From Akkermansiaceae bacterium UBA5688 (GTDB lineage Bacteria > Verrucomicrobiota > Verrucomicrobiia > Verrucomicrobiales > Akkermansiaceae): a stretch of 21,915 nucleotides of DNA. Positions 4,478-13,328 of the stretch are shown here, piece by piece (the first letter of the stretch is position 1; the number at the start of each line of letters is the position of its first letter). The notes beneath the pieces were generated by a model that made no database searches, was not told the origin of the DNA, and was given only the letters and a program-made list of their open reading frames with translations. Position numbers and translations under genes: made by a program. Where the stretch lies: positions 12,464 through 34,378 of the forward strand of contig DIHU01000099.1 in assembly GCA_002420315.1 (NCBI GenBank). The letters run 5' to 3'.

Positions 4478-7400
4478 CTACTGCTGAGGAACCGAAGCCT
4501 CAATCACCGTCGCTCCTTGCTCTTCGCTCATCACGAGGACACTGAACTTACGCACCTCTCCTATTCCCGTGGAACTTACGCTAGCATAGTCAAACTTCCC
4601 CCGTAAGTCTGTGTAACCATCTTTGAAGAACTTTACCCCGTTAGCGGTATCCGCATAAACTTTCACGTAGACCTTAGGTAAAGGTTTACCGGTTTTTTCA
4701 TGACGAACTGTGAGTAACCCCATCGAATCGCTGAGAGTCGTCTTCAACTCATTCGCATAGACTGCGGTCGATGCTTTCTTCCCTCCCCCAATCACCTCAA
4801 CAATGACATTACTCGCTCGATATTCGGCAGGAAGTTGAAATACTTTAGCACCTTTCTTACCTTGTAATCTCATCGGAATTGCCTTGTTTGGCTGAATAAT
4901 TGCAAAGCGCGATGTTCCACTTGAAACAAAGGGATTTGTACTAAACAAAAATTCCAAATCCATCTCGTAGTAATTAACAGTCACTTCTGACACATTTTGA
5001 AAATCGAGAGTCGCTTTTACTCCCTCAACTTCAAGATTCAAAGAAGGCTCGAGAGCCGCCAACAACTCCTGCTCCTGCTCGCGATTCCCTTCTTTAATAA
5101 TATCCGGCTGCGCCGCCTGAAGCTCTTTGATTTGAGCCGTTAAACCAGCAAAGCGATCGCGCCAAATATCAACTGGATACTCCTCATATTTAGCAGAAAT
5201 ACGACGAGCCTTGGGAAGGTCAGCTTCATAGAAAGCTCCATAAGCTTGAAAATAATCGTACTGCATTCTTGTTTTAAGGTTTGCTGGATTAACCTCCTTT
5301 AAATGGGCCAGGGCCTTGGAAACCCGATCCTGAAGAAAAAGATAATAAGCAGTGGCCAAATGATCGAGATCATCAAGTTTCTTCTGCTGACTGAGTATCC
5401 TAAGAAATTGCGAATACTGATTACGAACCACAGGATTAAGAATTCGATTTTCACCCCCTAAAGCATGTGCGCGATTGTTAATCAATGGCTTGTATTCAAG
5501 GTGCTCGTAGCGGCGTCGATTGATCGGATCAACCGTAATCAGATCACATGAAAGTGCCACCCCGCATTGATCAAGAAAACGCTCCTGCATCAGAAGGAGC
5601 TGAGCGATACCCTCTTTATGATTATGCATTACTGAATAGCCCTGAATGACAGGATGATAGAAACCACGAAGATTTAAGATCGCCAGAGCTTTACTGAAGA
5701 ACTTGTCGTCTTCCCTGCAGCGCCACGCCATTTTCATAAGATCAACCGCATGAAGGTTCCGGGTCTCTAAATATTTGAGAACGCTACCCTCTTCGCCCCA
5801 CTGACTAATCCAAGCCCACGATGTCTGATCAATACTCGTCGGCTTATCAACCACATTGAAAGTAAGTCCATCCCCACTAGCGATCACTGCACCAGACTTC
5901 GAAAGGTGAACCGGATAGATTGGGAAAAATCCAGAGGCAGGAAAGTAGAAGACAACCTCCAAGCGATGAGTCGAATATGGCTCAAGCTGCACCCGCTGGG
6001 TTGCTGTGTTTCTGAGGCCACGGACTGGAATTGAACCTTTGGGAATCTGCGAAAGAATATCGAGGCGCTGGCTCGCACTGGTTGGATTAGTCACAACAAT
6101 CTGCGCTCCATAAACTACACCTCTAATAAATTCCTTAGTGATAAATTTGTCGACTTTCTGTCCATCTTCCATTCGAAATCGATCATTAAGTTGAAAGTAG
6201 CTCTGACTCACTAGAAGAGGTGGACGATTATCGGCTATATCAGCTTCCTTCACCTCCCGATGAAAAAATAGAGCATTCCCTCCGGCGGTAAACTCAAGAG
6301 CCCCCTCTTCAATCTGGTCTTTATGCTTCGGCGCCTTAAACGGCAAATCCAGGAATGACAATGCAAACATCATTTCCGTAAAACTCCCTGAAACTTCTCC
6401 AAGATACTGTGAACCAAAACCTGAGCCCATGCCGTGTCTAACAAGATCCAGCCAGAAGCGGTTTTCACGAACAAGTTCATAGGTCTGATCACTTTGAGGC
6501 AGGCGATAGTAGTTGTTTTCAGCCCATTCCTTGGTCCGCTCTAGAACACGGTAAGCTTGTTTCACTTGTTGCAATGCCTGGTTCAAATCCTCAGCAAATG
6601 GATCTCCCTCAGCTTGCCTCTTTCGAGCGGAATATTTTTGTTCAACCTTCATCAAAGCAGACTCCTGCTTCTCAAGCTGGTTCCTGGCTTTTCTCGTAGC
6701 GACCTCTTCATCCCTCACGCTCGCATCTGCAAAACTTCTACCCAATGATAAATTCGATGAGCTAGCCGCGGCTATCTTGCCCAACTTCTCTCCTGCGTAT
6801 GTGTTACCAAAGGCACCACCCCCCACCGCGGCGCCAAACCAAAGCTTCGCCGAATCAATATTGGGTGAACGAAGTGCCAATCTATTCTCAAGGTCCAAAC
6901 CAAGGGCTACCATCCTCTTCCGATCGGATTGCGCGAGCAGAATGCGCTCCACAACATTAAGTCTTACATACTCAAACGACTGATAATATTTAGACAAAAG
7001 ATTTCCCAGAAGGTAATCATCCATAAAAGTAAGATCTTTTTTGTTTGCAAGATGAGGACGCACAACCTCTTTGAAAAATGCAGGATCTTTACGTGAAATG
7101 AAAAAGCTCAACTCGTGGCAGGCGTATTTCGAATACTTCAATCGCTTTTCCTCGATCGCCAAGCTATCCCAATCGGTAATAAAAGAGAATTCCCTTAGTA
7201 CTGGATCATTTTTGAGTGTCAAAAAGTAACGATGAACTGATCCCAAATGATCATAAACTTCAAATTTTGAATTAAGGAGATCAGGGATCTTGAGAGTGTT
7301 TCCTTTCTTTAAAAGAGTGACCTGTTCCTGCTCAGTGAAGCGACTCTTGGGATCAAGCGCATTAGTTAAGAGGCGTAGGTCACGAATCGTGGTCTTTGCA

Positions 7401-10400
7401 TCCGGCAAGGAGACGCTGCGATAAGTTGCTCCGTCTGGATCCACTAAGAGAACATGAACATGCTGACGATCGCCAAAGGCATCGACCTTTATGCTGATCC
7501 GACCATTTTTATTCGGAATTAAATTTGGGATCACAACCGGATCTCTTCCTAAAAACTCATATGATGAAGAGCTAATCGACGTGGCTAGAGCCTTCTTTCC
7601 ATTTTCCGCCAATTTCTGGCCTGCAACCGGGGCAGCGGCTGGAACTGGTGTGCGATCAAATTTATCTCCAGCTCTCAACAATTCTCCAGCCGATTCAGTT
7701 TCCCGAACAGCCCATGCATTGAGGAGAATCTCGGGGCGACTCAGCATATTCCCACTAAACTTTTGAGCATAACGTCGCTCCAAAATATAACGCAGTTCGT
7801 CACCTAAATTTCGACCACTGATATAAAGGCTAGGAAGGAATCGTGCCATTCCAGTCCGAAGCCCTACCCTTTGAGAGCCACCAAGAGCGGCAAAGGGATC
7901 ATTCTCCGGAAGAAATCTCGTTGCAATGACATGCACACGAGTCAGCGCATCCAAGCCAGTGACATCAATCTCTAAAGTCTTATCATTAACTTTGACAGGT
8001 TTTAGATGCGAGGCCTTCCTAGCCGGTAGCTCGAGCATACGAGCCGGGTTAAAGAGGTAACCTTCCGAAACTTGCCCACCCCCAACGAGAAATTTGATAC
8101 TTTGCCCCGAAGTCTTTAAAATCAGCCGATAGTCACCCGGGTCAAGTGTCGCTACTAAATAGCCCTCGACTAATTTGAGACGGGAAAATTCGTCTGAAAA
8201 AAATCCGCCAGACCGGAGGGAATATAAAGCCACCTCACGCCGATTTAAAGAACCTACAAATGGAACTGTGAGTTGCTGATTTTTGGAGAGTGTAACCTCA
8301 CCAACCTGATCTCGCCGATCATTTCGAAGAATCCACTTTCTCGATTTTCCACTTGGCACCTGAACTGTGAGGCTTGCGATTCCGTTAAGATTACCAAGAT
8401 CAAGGCTTCCTCTTTGAGTCGTCTTCAGGGTGGTTTTTCGCTGATTCTTAAAGAATTGATGATTGAACGTTACATTGAGATTTTGCCCATCGATTGGTTC
8501 AGCATTCCGGCCAAAAAATTCGACGCGATAATTGCCATCAATCTTACTCAAGTAGAGGTCGCCGACCACATCACTTTTGAGAACTTCGTTCACCTTAAAA
8601 GACCTCGAATCGGTCAATTCAATCATCTTACCACCTTGACTTGCGATCTTCATTTTCACCCGAAGAGTAGCCACCAAATTCGTGATGCGATCTGGGACTC
8701 TAAATTCATGGACCAACTCACGATCACTCATCAATTTCAGATCCTCAACGCCCATACTCGCACGAATCCCATCTAGATCAGTCGACTTCAATTCCAAAGT
8801 CGCACTCTCAATCTCACTGACTGAAATCGTTTGCCCCGCAACTTCCCAAGTTGGACGGAGAATCAAACGCCCCTTTCCACCAGTCCGAAGTGACTCTTGA
8901 TCGAGGTGAATTCCGGCCGTTATCCGATACTCTTCGCGCGGCAGAGCCAGCTTAGCCATCGTGGCATAACCGCTAGAGTCTTGAATCACTACAGAACGAA
9001 TTCCTGGACTATTAGAAAAAGGAAGAACGAGGCGCCCACTTTTATCGCTTTTATATTGGTTTTTCCCGACCCAAAGGGCTGTATCTTTCAAAGGTTGATT
9101 GGCCTCATCAAGGATAGTTACCAATTCTCCCTGGGAGACTGTACGATTAATTAATCCCAGTGACCCTTTCCGGATAATTGCCCTACTACTTTTACCACCA
9201 CCAATAAACTCTACAACCCACAAGCCTCTCCGATTGGGAATTGCTGCTAACTTAAAATCTTTCTCTGTCTTTAGCTGAGGCGCTGCATCAAACTCATGCG
9301 ATTCGCGAAAGTTCGCAACTAGACCATCAAGGTCGATATCTGTGCTGACCTCATTCCCAAGACTACGATAATAATTTAATGTATTGATCTCAAAAACTTT
9401 CACAATGAGCTTGGGCACATTTTTGAGATGCATTTTCAAGATCACTTCATCATCAATTGCGTAGGTTTCCTGATTGGTCCTATCGAATTCGATCTCCACC
9501 CGATCTTTTAGGGCTTGAAATTCCGATGGACTCAGTAAAGCAGCCCAATCTGACGGTTTCCCAATTCCATGAGTAATCTTAGTCTCGGCAAAGACACGTC
9601 TGAGCCAACTCCCACCTAAATAAGGCGCAAACTTGGTCGTGTCCCTATCATCTTTCAGGAACTTCAATAGATAAGATTTCACCAAAGCCTCATCGCCCCC
9701 CTGCGCGGAAAAAAAGGTAGTCACCTTACGGTAATCTCGGCCCAAATCCGCAGGATAACGCCATAATTCGGGTTCTTTTTCACGCCACTTGGGATTCAAG
9801 TAACTGACATTTCGAGGAAGCGATAGGTAATCCAAAAATCGCTTCTCATTCTCTTCCCCTTGCACCCGATCATGAATGAGGCGTTGATAAAGAATGTGAG
9901 CTTTCAAAGAATTAAATGAAGGTGGTAAGAGCGTAACAAATTTTTCAGCGCGAGTCAGATAGGCTTCCCGAACAGGCCGCGACGCTGCCATAGATTCATC
10001 GGCATTAGGAAGAAGACGATTCATATAGGTTTCCACAAACGCAGCTGAATTGATCACGTCAGCTTTCAATACTAATAATTTTTCGAGCTGAGTTTTCGTC
10101 AGTAAGCGGTGAATCCGAAATTCGCCAAACCCCTTACTTTCTTTGCTTTTGAGATCAGTGTGAATTAGCGAAATCAATCTGGGGAGATCCGGAGTCGTAG
10201 AACGGGCAAGGAGGTCTCGCAGCTCGGAAGTCGATAACTTAGGTTCCCCTTCTAAAAATCTATAAAATGCCGACGGGTGGAGATTCTGGAGCGCACTTGA
10301 ACGCCCAAGGGCATCATCGAGAAACGATTCCCAAGAGATAAATCTTGGATCCAGAGCCGAAGGATATTTTGCTTCTCTCGCTTTACCTTCCTGCTGATGA

Positions 10401-10780
10401 TTAAGAGTTAGGCCCATTTCGCGACGGAGATAGGCCAAAGTCACTTCTGGGTTATCAGAATATAGAAACAAGGCTTCACGATTCTCGACCTGCTTTCTTT
10501 TACCAGAGTTACGAAAGCGGTTTTCCCACTCTCCAAGAATACGATTTAATTCCTTTAGCTTCCTTTCATTCTGAAAATGGAGGGCATGGTAGTAATAATA
10601 ATCTTCTGTTCCAGGAATCAAAAGTTGCAGTGTTTTTTCCCGATCTGAAGCGAGGGCAAAATCTTCAATGAATCCAACATCCTGCTGTGCTCGAAGCCTC
10701 GAGCTCTGGCTCACAACAATCAGAGCGCAAAGCGAAGTAATCCAGCGACAGCATATCCATGATGATCCAATCCTATTCAT
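4478..10780 (-). CDS. Giant exported protein (2100 aa) with macroglobulin-like beta domains
   Basis: A very large exported protein. Residues 1-31 form a signal peptide (basic start, hydrophobic WITSLCALIVV, cleavage probably after LRA). Residues 32-425 are charged and helical. From about 427 come beta domains: VEIEFDRTNQETYAIDDEVI, NVPKLIVKVFEIN and WVVEFIGGG (427-530), then GELVTILDEANQPLKDTALWVG with YKSDKSGRLVLP (550-590). These have the look of alpha-2-macroglobulin MG domains. Residues 1355-1420 are likely coiled coil, and 1660-1890 helical repeats of TPR character. Residues 1915-2010 form another beta region, and 2020-2080 (GKPLPKVYVKVYAD ... TDLRGKFDYA) resemble a carboxypeptidase-regulatory/CNA-B-like domain. 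I see no GCGEQ thioester motif, so a covalent-trap macroglobulin is not supported. It is monocistronic by context: a 292-base upstream gap and a terminator behind. Function unknown; a surface or periplasmic scaffold or inhibitor role is inference. Confidence 0.85.
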   Translation of the reverse strand: MNRIGSSWICCRWITSLCALIVVSQSSRLRAQQDVGFIEDFALASDREKTLQLLIPGTEDYYYYHALHFQNERKLKELNRILGEWENRFRNSGKRKQVENREALFLYSDNPEVTLAYLRREMGLTLNHQQEGKAREAKYPSALDPRFISWESFLDDALGRSSALQNLHPSAFYRFLEGEPKLSTSELRDLLARSTTPDLPRLISLIHTDLKSKESKGFGEFRIHRLLTKTQLEKLLVLKADVINSAAFVETYMNRLLPNADESMAASRPVREAYLTRAEKFVTLLPPSFNSLKAHILYQRLIHDRVQGEENEKRFLDYLSLPRNVSYLNPKWREKEPELWRYPADLGRDYRKVTTFFSAQGGDEALVKSYLLKFLKDDRDTTKFAPYLGGSWLRRVFAETKITHGIGKPSDWAALLSPSEFQALKDRVEIEFDRTNQETYAIDDEVILKMHLKNVPKLIVKVFEINTLNYYRSLGNEVSTDIDLDGLVANFRESHEFDAAPQLKTEKDFKLAAIPNRRGLWVVEFIGGGKSSRAIIRKGSLGLINRTVSQGELVTILDEANQPLKDTALWVGKNQYKSDKSGRLVLPFSNSPGIRSVVIQDSSGYATMAKLALPREEYRITAGIHLDQESLRTGGKGRLILRPTWEVAGQTISVSEIESATLELKSTDLDGIRASMGVEDLKLMSDRELVHEFRVPDRITNLVATLRVKMKIASQGGKMIELTDSRSFKVNEVLKSDVVGDLYLSKIDGNYRVEFFGRNAEPIDGQNLNVTFNHQFFKNQRKTTLKTTQRGSLDLGNLNGIASLTVQVPSGKSRKWILRNDRRDQVGEVTLSKNQQLTVPFVGSLNRREVALYSLRSGGFFSDEFSRLKLVEGYLVATLDPGDYRLILKTSGQSIKFLVGGGQVSEGYLFNPARMLELPARKASHLKPVKVNDKTLEIDVTGLDALTRVHVIATRFLPENDPFAALGGSQRVGLRTGMARFLPSLYISGRNLGDELRYILERRYAQKFSGNMLSRPEILLNAWAVRETESAGELLRAGDKFDRTPVPAAAPVAGQKLAENGKKALATSISSSSYEFLGRDPVVIPNLIPNKNGRISIKVDAFGDRQHVHVLLVDPDGATYRSVSLPDAKTTIRDLRLLTNALDPKSRFTEQEQVTLLKKGNTLKIPDLLNSKFEVYDHLGSVHRYFLTLKNDPVLREFSFITDWDSLAIEEKRLKYSKYACHELSFFISRKDPAFFKEVVRPHLANKKDLTFMDDYLLGNLLSKYYQSFEYVRLNVVERILLAQSDRKRMVALGLDLENRLALRSPNIDSAKLWFGAAVGGGAFGNTYAGEKLGKIAAASSSNLSLGRSFADASVRDEEVATRKARNQLEKQESALMKVEQKYSARKRQAEGDPFAEDLNQALQQVKQAYRVLERTKEWAENNYYRLPQSDQTYELVRENRFWLDLVRHGMGSGFGSQYLGEVSGSFTEMMFALSFLDLPFKAPKHKDQIEEGALEFTAGGNALFFHREVKEADIADNRPPLLVSQSYFQLNDRFRMEDGQKVDKFITKEFIRGVVYGAQIVVTNPTSASQRLDILSQIPKGSIPVRGLRNTATQRVQLEPYSTHRLEVVFYFPASGFFPIYPVHLSKSGAVIASGDGLTFNVVDKPTSIDQTSWAWISQWGEEGSVLKYLETRNLHAVDLMKMAWRCREDDKFFSKALAILNLRGFYHPVIQGYSVMHNHKEGIAQLLLMQERFLDQCGVALSCDLITVDPINRRRYEHLEYKPLINNRAHALGGENRILNPVVRNQYSQFLRILSQQKKLDDLDHLATAYYLFLQDRVSKALAHLKEVNPANLKTRMQYDYFQAYGAFYEADLPKARRISAKYEEYPVDIWRDRFAGLTAQIKELQAAQPDIIKEGNREQEQELLAALEPSLNLEVEGVKATLDFQNVSEVTVNYYEMDLEFLFSTNPFVSSGTSRFAIIQPNKAIPMRLQGKKGAKVFQLPAEYRASNVIVEVIGGGKKASTAVYANELKTTLSDSMGLLTVRHEKTGKPLPKVYVKVYADTANGVKFFKDGYTDLRGKFDYASVSSTGIGEVRKFSVLVMSEEQGATVIEASVPQQ

Positions 10781-10833
10781 AAGTCGTATTGTTAGCCAAG
10801 CCCTCCAGATCGATACGATAATTCGGCATCAAC

Positions 10834-10971
10834 ATGAAAGAGACGGTTTCTACCATTAAGGAAACGCCAGCTGAAGATTTCTTGGAAGAAAATCCACTTT
10901 TTTCGAATCTCACGAAAATTAATGGTAAATGCGACTTTTTGAGTTCCACCCTGACAATTATCAAGGCATGA
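10834..10971 (+). CDS. Candidate small ORF, 45 residues, divergent from the giant gene
   Basis: An ATG at 10834 opens a 45-residue frame starting MKETVSTIKETPAEDFLEEN and ending LTIIKA. It is rich in Lys, Glu and Thr with no Arg, and about two thirds of its codons start with a purine. No ribosome site is visible. A minus-strand frame over the same bases (10773-10964, TTG start) is less convincing. Unrecognised. The stretch 10781-11072 otherwise holds only the mini-ORF site listed next. Confidence 0.25.
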   Translation: MKETVSTIKETPAEDFLEENPLFSNLTKINGKCDFLSSTLTIIKA

Positions 10972-10988
10972 GCTCCATTAAACCTCCT
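10961..10988 (-). promoter_or_regulatory. Strong ribosome site with a five-codon mini-ORF
   Basis: On the minus strand AGGAGG (10983-10988) is followed after TTTA by ATG GAG CTC ATG CCT and then tandem stops TGA TAA. Perfect ribosome sites are uncommon in this window. It lies about 180 bases upstream of the giant gene, so it may be a leader peptide or the remains of a gene start. Confidence 0.3.
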
Positions 10989-11072
10989 AAATCGAGCAGA
11001 TCAAATAACGGAACAGAGAGACTAGTGTTTTTATCTACGCTAAAATCCCGCCGTAATAAGGAGTCCTACCCC

Positions 11073-11816
11073 TTAACCTACGACTTTCGCTAAAGCCCTT
11101 GATAATAGCTCTGAAGGTCTAGGTAGGATTCGACCATTAATGGAAGTCACACCCCTCAACCGCCGCAGTGCATTACTAAGCCAAATTTCATCGCAATCCT
11201 TCAGATCAGCCATCACCCACTCCACTTCCCGAACCTTGATATGCCGCATCACCTCTTGGCGCATCACTCCTGGCAGGCACCCAGTTTCAAGAGAGGGAGT
11301 GTAAATCACACTATCCTTCACGAAGAAGAGGTTGGAAATACAACCCTCGCAGATTTCGCCCCGTGTATTTGGCCTAATCACCTCATCAGCACCAGACTCG
11401 CGAAGTAGAAACATATTCTCGGCATACGAAGTACACTTAATTTGCGCCAGCGGACTTTGTTCATTTATCGGACAATTAGAAGTCACGACATGGATCTCAT
11501 CTCGCTCTTCCGGCAACGGTTCAGCCGAGATTAAACACCCCTCACCTAGTGTCAGCCTTAATCTTGCCGTCAACAACTGATTGGCAACAATCACTCTTCG
11601 TATCCAGTCCAGAAGAATCAACCGATCCGGAATTTTCAGTCCCAACTTCTCCGCCGAATAAGCCAGTCTTTCAAAATGCTGATTCCAAAGACAAGGCTCA
11701 CCCTTCTCTGCACGAATCGTTTCGAAGACACCCTCACCACGCAAGAACACCCCATCCGAAACCTGAAGGGTGAATTCACCTCCTTCGATCAAGTGGCCAT
11801 TCCAAGATACGATCAT
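11073..11816 (-). CDS. PLP class IV aminotransferase/lyase, PabC-like
   Basis: A fold-type IV PLP enzyme of 247 residues from the ATG at 11816; a GTG at 11822 would add two. SDGVFLRGEGVFETIR near the N-terminus is the family's conserved start. IKCTSYAEN carries the Schiff-base lysine (Lys 127), EGCISNLFF the glutamate facing the PLP ring nitrogen, GVMRQEVM the phosphate-binding stretch, and SNALRRLRGVTSI the C-terminal signature. The short length and the SNAL...V ending fit 4-amino-4-deoxychorismate lyase (PabC, p-aminobenzoate for folate) better than branched-chain or D-amino-acid aminotransferases, but this is not decisive. No pabA or pabB is nearby. It is divergent from the acpH gene; only about 40 bases separate the two starts, so at least one promoter must lie inside the opposite coding region. 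Confidence 0.85.
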   Translation of the reverse strand: MIVSWNGHLIEGGEFTLQVSDGVFLRGEGVFETIRAEKGEPCLWNQHFERLAYSAEKLGLKIPDRLILLDWIRRVIVANQLLTARLRLTLGEGCLISAEPLPEERDEIHVVTSNCPINEQSPLAQIKCTSYAENMFLLRESGADEVIRPNTRGEICEGCISNLFFVKDSVIYTPSLETGCLPGVMRQEVMRHIKVREVEWVMADLKDCDEIWLSNALRRLRGVTSINGRILPRPSELLSRALAKVVG

Positions 11817-11855
11817 GGACACAGCTTTAGCTACACTTTAAGAACTCAACAAGCC

Positions 11856-12464
11856 TTGAACTTCCTTGCTCACTTCCATCTCGCCCAACCTACCGACGGA
11901 TCACGAATCGGTGCTTTGCTTGGCGACTTTGTCCGCGGCATCCCAGAAAGCCTACAAACCCGATTCCCACCCGAGGTGGTTGATGGAATAATCCTTCACC
12001 ATGCAATCGATCGATTCACCGACAGCCATGAGATTTTTTTAAAGTCCAAAAGATTTCTAAGCCAACCAAGACAACGCTTTGCAGGAATTATTATCGACAT
12101 CTACTTTGATCATTTTCTAGCGCAATTCTGGTCGAACTTCTCTGAGGTCTCGCTAAAAACTTTTACTGCTGAGATATACGGAACACTCGAACGCCGAACC
12201 GCCTGGCTCGGCCCCGAGATTAGCAATATTACGAAACGCATGAAGATCGAGAACTGGTTGGAAACTTATGGCACCATTGCCGGTCTTGCCCTGACTTTTC
12301 GAAAAGTCAGTCAACGACGCACATTCCTAACACCACTTATCGGAGCCGAAGAAGATCTGAAAAATCACTATCAGTATTTCACGACAGCTTTTCGTAGCTT
12401 TTATCCCGAGTTGATGTCCTTCGCTTCCGAAAAAAATCCGGGTGGTCCATTGAGCTCATCATAA
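11856..12464 (+). CDS. acpH: Acyl carrier protein phosphodiesterase (AcpH/DUF479)
   Basis: AcpH removes the 4'-phosphopantetheine arm from acyl carrier protein, the reverse of holo-ACP synthase, and belongs to a divergent HD-like phosphodiesterase group. From the TTG at 11856 the protein has 202 residues (E. coli 193) and starts (M)NFLAHFHLA, the classic family beginning; that is why I choose this start. Conserved segments are LLGDFVRG (Asp 24), PPEVVDGI, HHAIDRFTDSH (48-58) and DIYFDHFLAQFW (81-92), followed by the C-terminal HYQYFTTAFRSFYP. The open frame continues upstream to 11676, but that part is antisense to the PabC-like gene and has no family match. The last 64 bases overlap the convergent cysteine-cluster gene. 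Confidence 0.88.
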   Translation: MNFLAHFHLAQPTDGSRIGALLGDFVRGIPESLQTRFPPEVVDGIILHHAIDRFTDSHEIFLKSKRFLSQPRQRFAGIIIDIYFDHFLAQFWSNFSEVSLKTFTAEIYGTLERRTAWLGPEISNITKRMKIENWLETYGTIAGLALTFRKVSQRRTFLTPLIGAEEDLKNHYQYFTTAFRSFYPELMSFASEKNPGGPLSSS

Positions 12465-13045
12465 AAATTTCGGCCCGAGATATCACCGAGCATTTCAAGT
12501 TCCATCTTTAAAGACTCACGAGCAGGGGGAGCATCTGTCTGAGATCTACCGCACTGCGTAAAAGTGGCAAATTCAGCTTTATCCTCCTTCCGTGAGAGCA
12601 AAGTAAGCAGCGGCCGATCCGCTTCATTTCTTAAAATCAAAGGATGCATCCAGCAAGACGTTGGTTTGTAAAACCACGGATGCTTGCCCTCTTTAACCGC
12701 ACGAAGCTGCCAAAGACAGCGATGTTGTTCGTCGAGAAAAACACAGCGAGTTTTTGGGAAATGGTCCGGAAAATCATCTGCCAAACGATCTGAGGAAGCT
12801 GCTACTATTTCAGTCTTGAAACGCCCATCCTCAAGCTTGATAACTCCACCGCTCTCTCCACTTAAAACATGAGCTTCCTCAGGTGATAAAATAACTCCAT
12901 CATGGCAGCAAGTCGCACGACATTTCGCAAGTTCGCAGACCGGCAATGGCCTCTCGAACGCATGGTGATCAAGCGCAGCTTCGGAAAGCGAAAACGCTAG
13001 ACCTTTAATGGTCTCGCTAAATATCGTTACCGGCTCGGAAGACAA
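12401..13045 (-). CDS. Cysteine-cluster protein of the YkgJ/DUF3109 type
   Basis: A cytoplasmic protein of 214 residues with eight cysteines in the pattern of metal-chelating cysteine-cluster proteins: C37, C42 and the CC pair at 46-47 (CELAKCRATCCHDGV), C101 and C110 around a DEQHRC turn, C131 (PTSCWMHPL) and C165 (TQCGR). The WxxHPLxL piece and paired CC-H fit the DUF3109/YkgJ family, thought to bind zinc or iron-sulfur; the biochemical role is unknown. The start is a TTG at 13045, the only in-frame start codon before the first cysteine block. It begins 12 bases after the small lipoprotein's stop, so it probably ends the same transcript. Its 3' end overlaps acpH on the other strand by 64 bases. 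Confidence 0.78.
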   Translation of the reverse strand: MSSEPVTIFSETIKGLAFSLSEAALDHHAFERPLPVCELAKCRATCCHDGVILSPEEAHVLSGESGGVIKLEDGRFKTEIVAASSDRLADDFPDHFPKTRCVFLDEQHRCLWQLRAVKEGKHPWFYKPTSCWMHPLILRNEADRPLLTLLSRKEDKAEFATFTQCGRSQTDAPPARESLKMELEMLGDISGRNFYDELNGPPGFFSEAKDINSG

Positions 13046-13057
13046 AATCTAAAACAC

Positions 13058-13270
13058 TTATTTCTCAGCGTCAGCGGGTTTCTTTTCTTCATCACCCTCA
13101 GATTTGGTGTGCTCACCATCTTTTTTGTCCTCCGAATGCTTATCACCCTCGCCATGTTTAAAGAGATTAATGGTATCACTAGACTTAGGGGTCTCAGATT
13201 CCCACTCATGTCGTTCACAAGAACATAAACCAAGAGCGATCATTACTATAAGAACCGAAAAGAATTTCAT
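13058..13270 (-). CDS. Small acidic/basic lipoprotein
   Basis: From ATG 13270 the gene encodes 70 residues: MKFFSVLIVMIALG is a lipoprotein signal, and LCSC provides the lipobox with Cys 18 as the lipidated residue. The mature part begins ERHEWES and goes on to a low-complexity tail of Lys, Glu, Asp, Gly and His. It is therefore probably a short, charged, disordered peptide anchored in a membrane. The open frame reaches 13351, but that extension has no signal character. It lies 58 bases after the DUF58 gene and 12 bases before the cysteine-cluster gene. A metal-buffering role is possible from the His/Asp/Glu tail, but that is only a guess. Confidence 0.72.
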   Translation of the reverse strand: MKFFSVLIVMIALGLCSCERHEWESETPKSSDTINLFKHGEGDKHSEDKKDGEHTKSEGDEEKKPADAEK

Positions 13271-13328
13271 TGCAGAGATTCGATAATCGAGGCTGACGAA
13301 AATGGCAACCCCGCTTTTTGACTGAAAA

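Noticed and set aside
10773..10964. Minus-strand 63-codon frame overlapping the start of the giant gene
   Set aside because: TTG start without a ribosome site and a sequence without recognisable features; the end overlap with the ATG looks accidental.
10961..11072. In-frame continuation of the PabC-like gene past its stop (about 37 codons)
   Set aside because: An open run of this length is expected fairly often by chance, and the protein already ends at the family's usual point.
11676..11855. N-terminal extension of acpH by 60 codons
   Set aside because: It is antisense to the PabC-like gene and precedes the family's standard NFLAH start.
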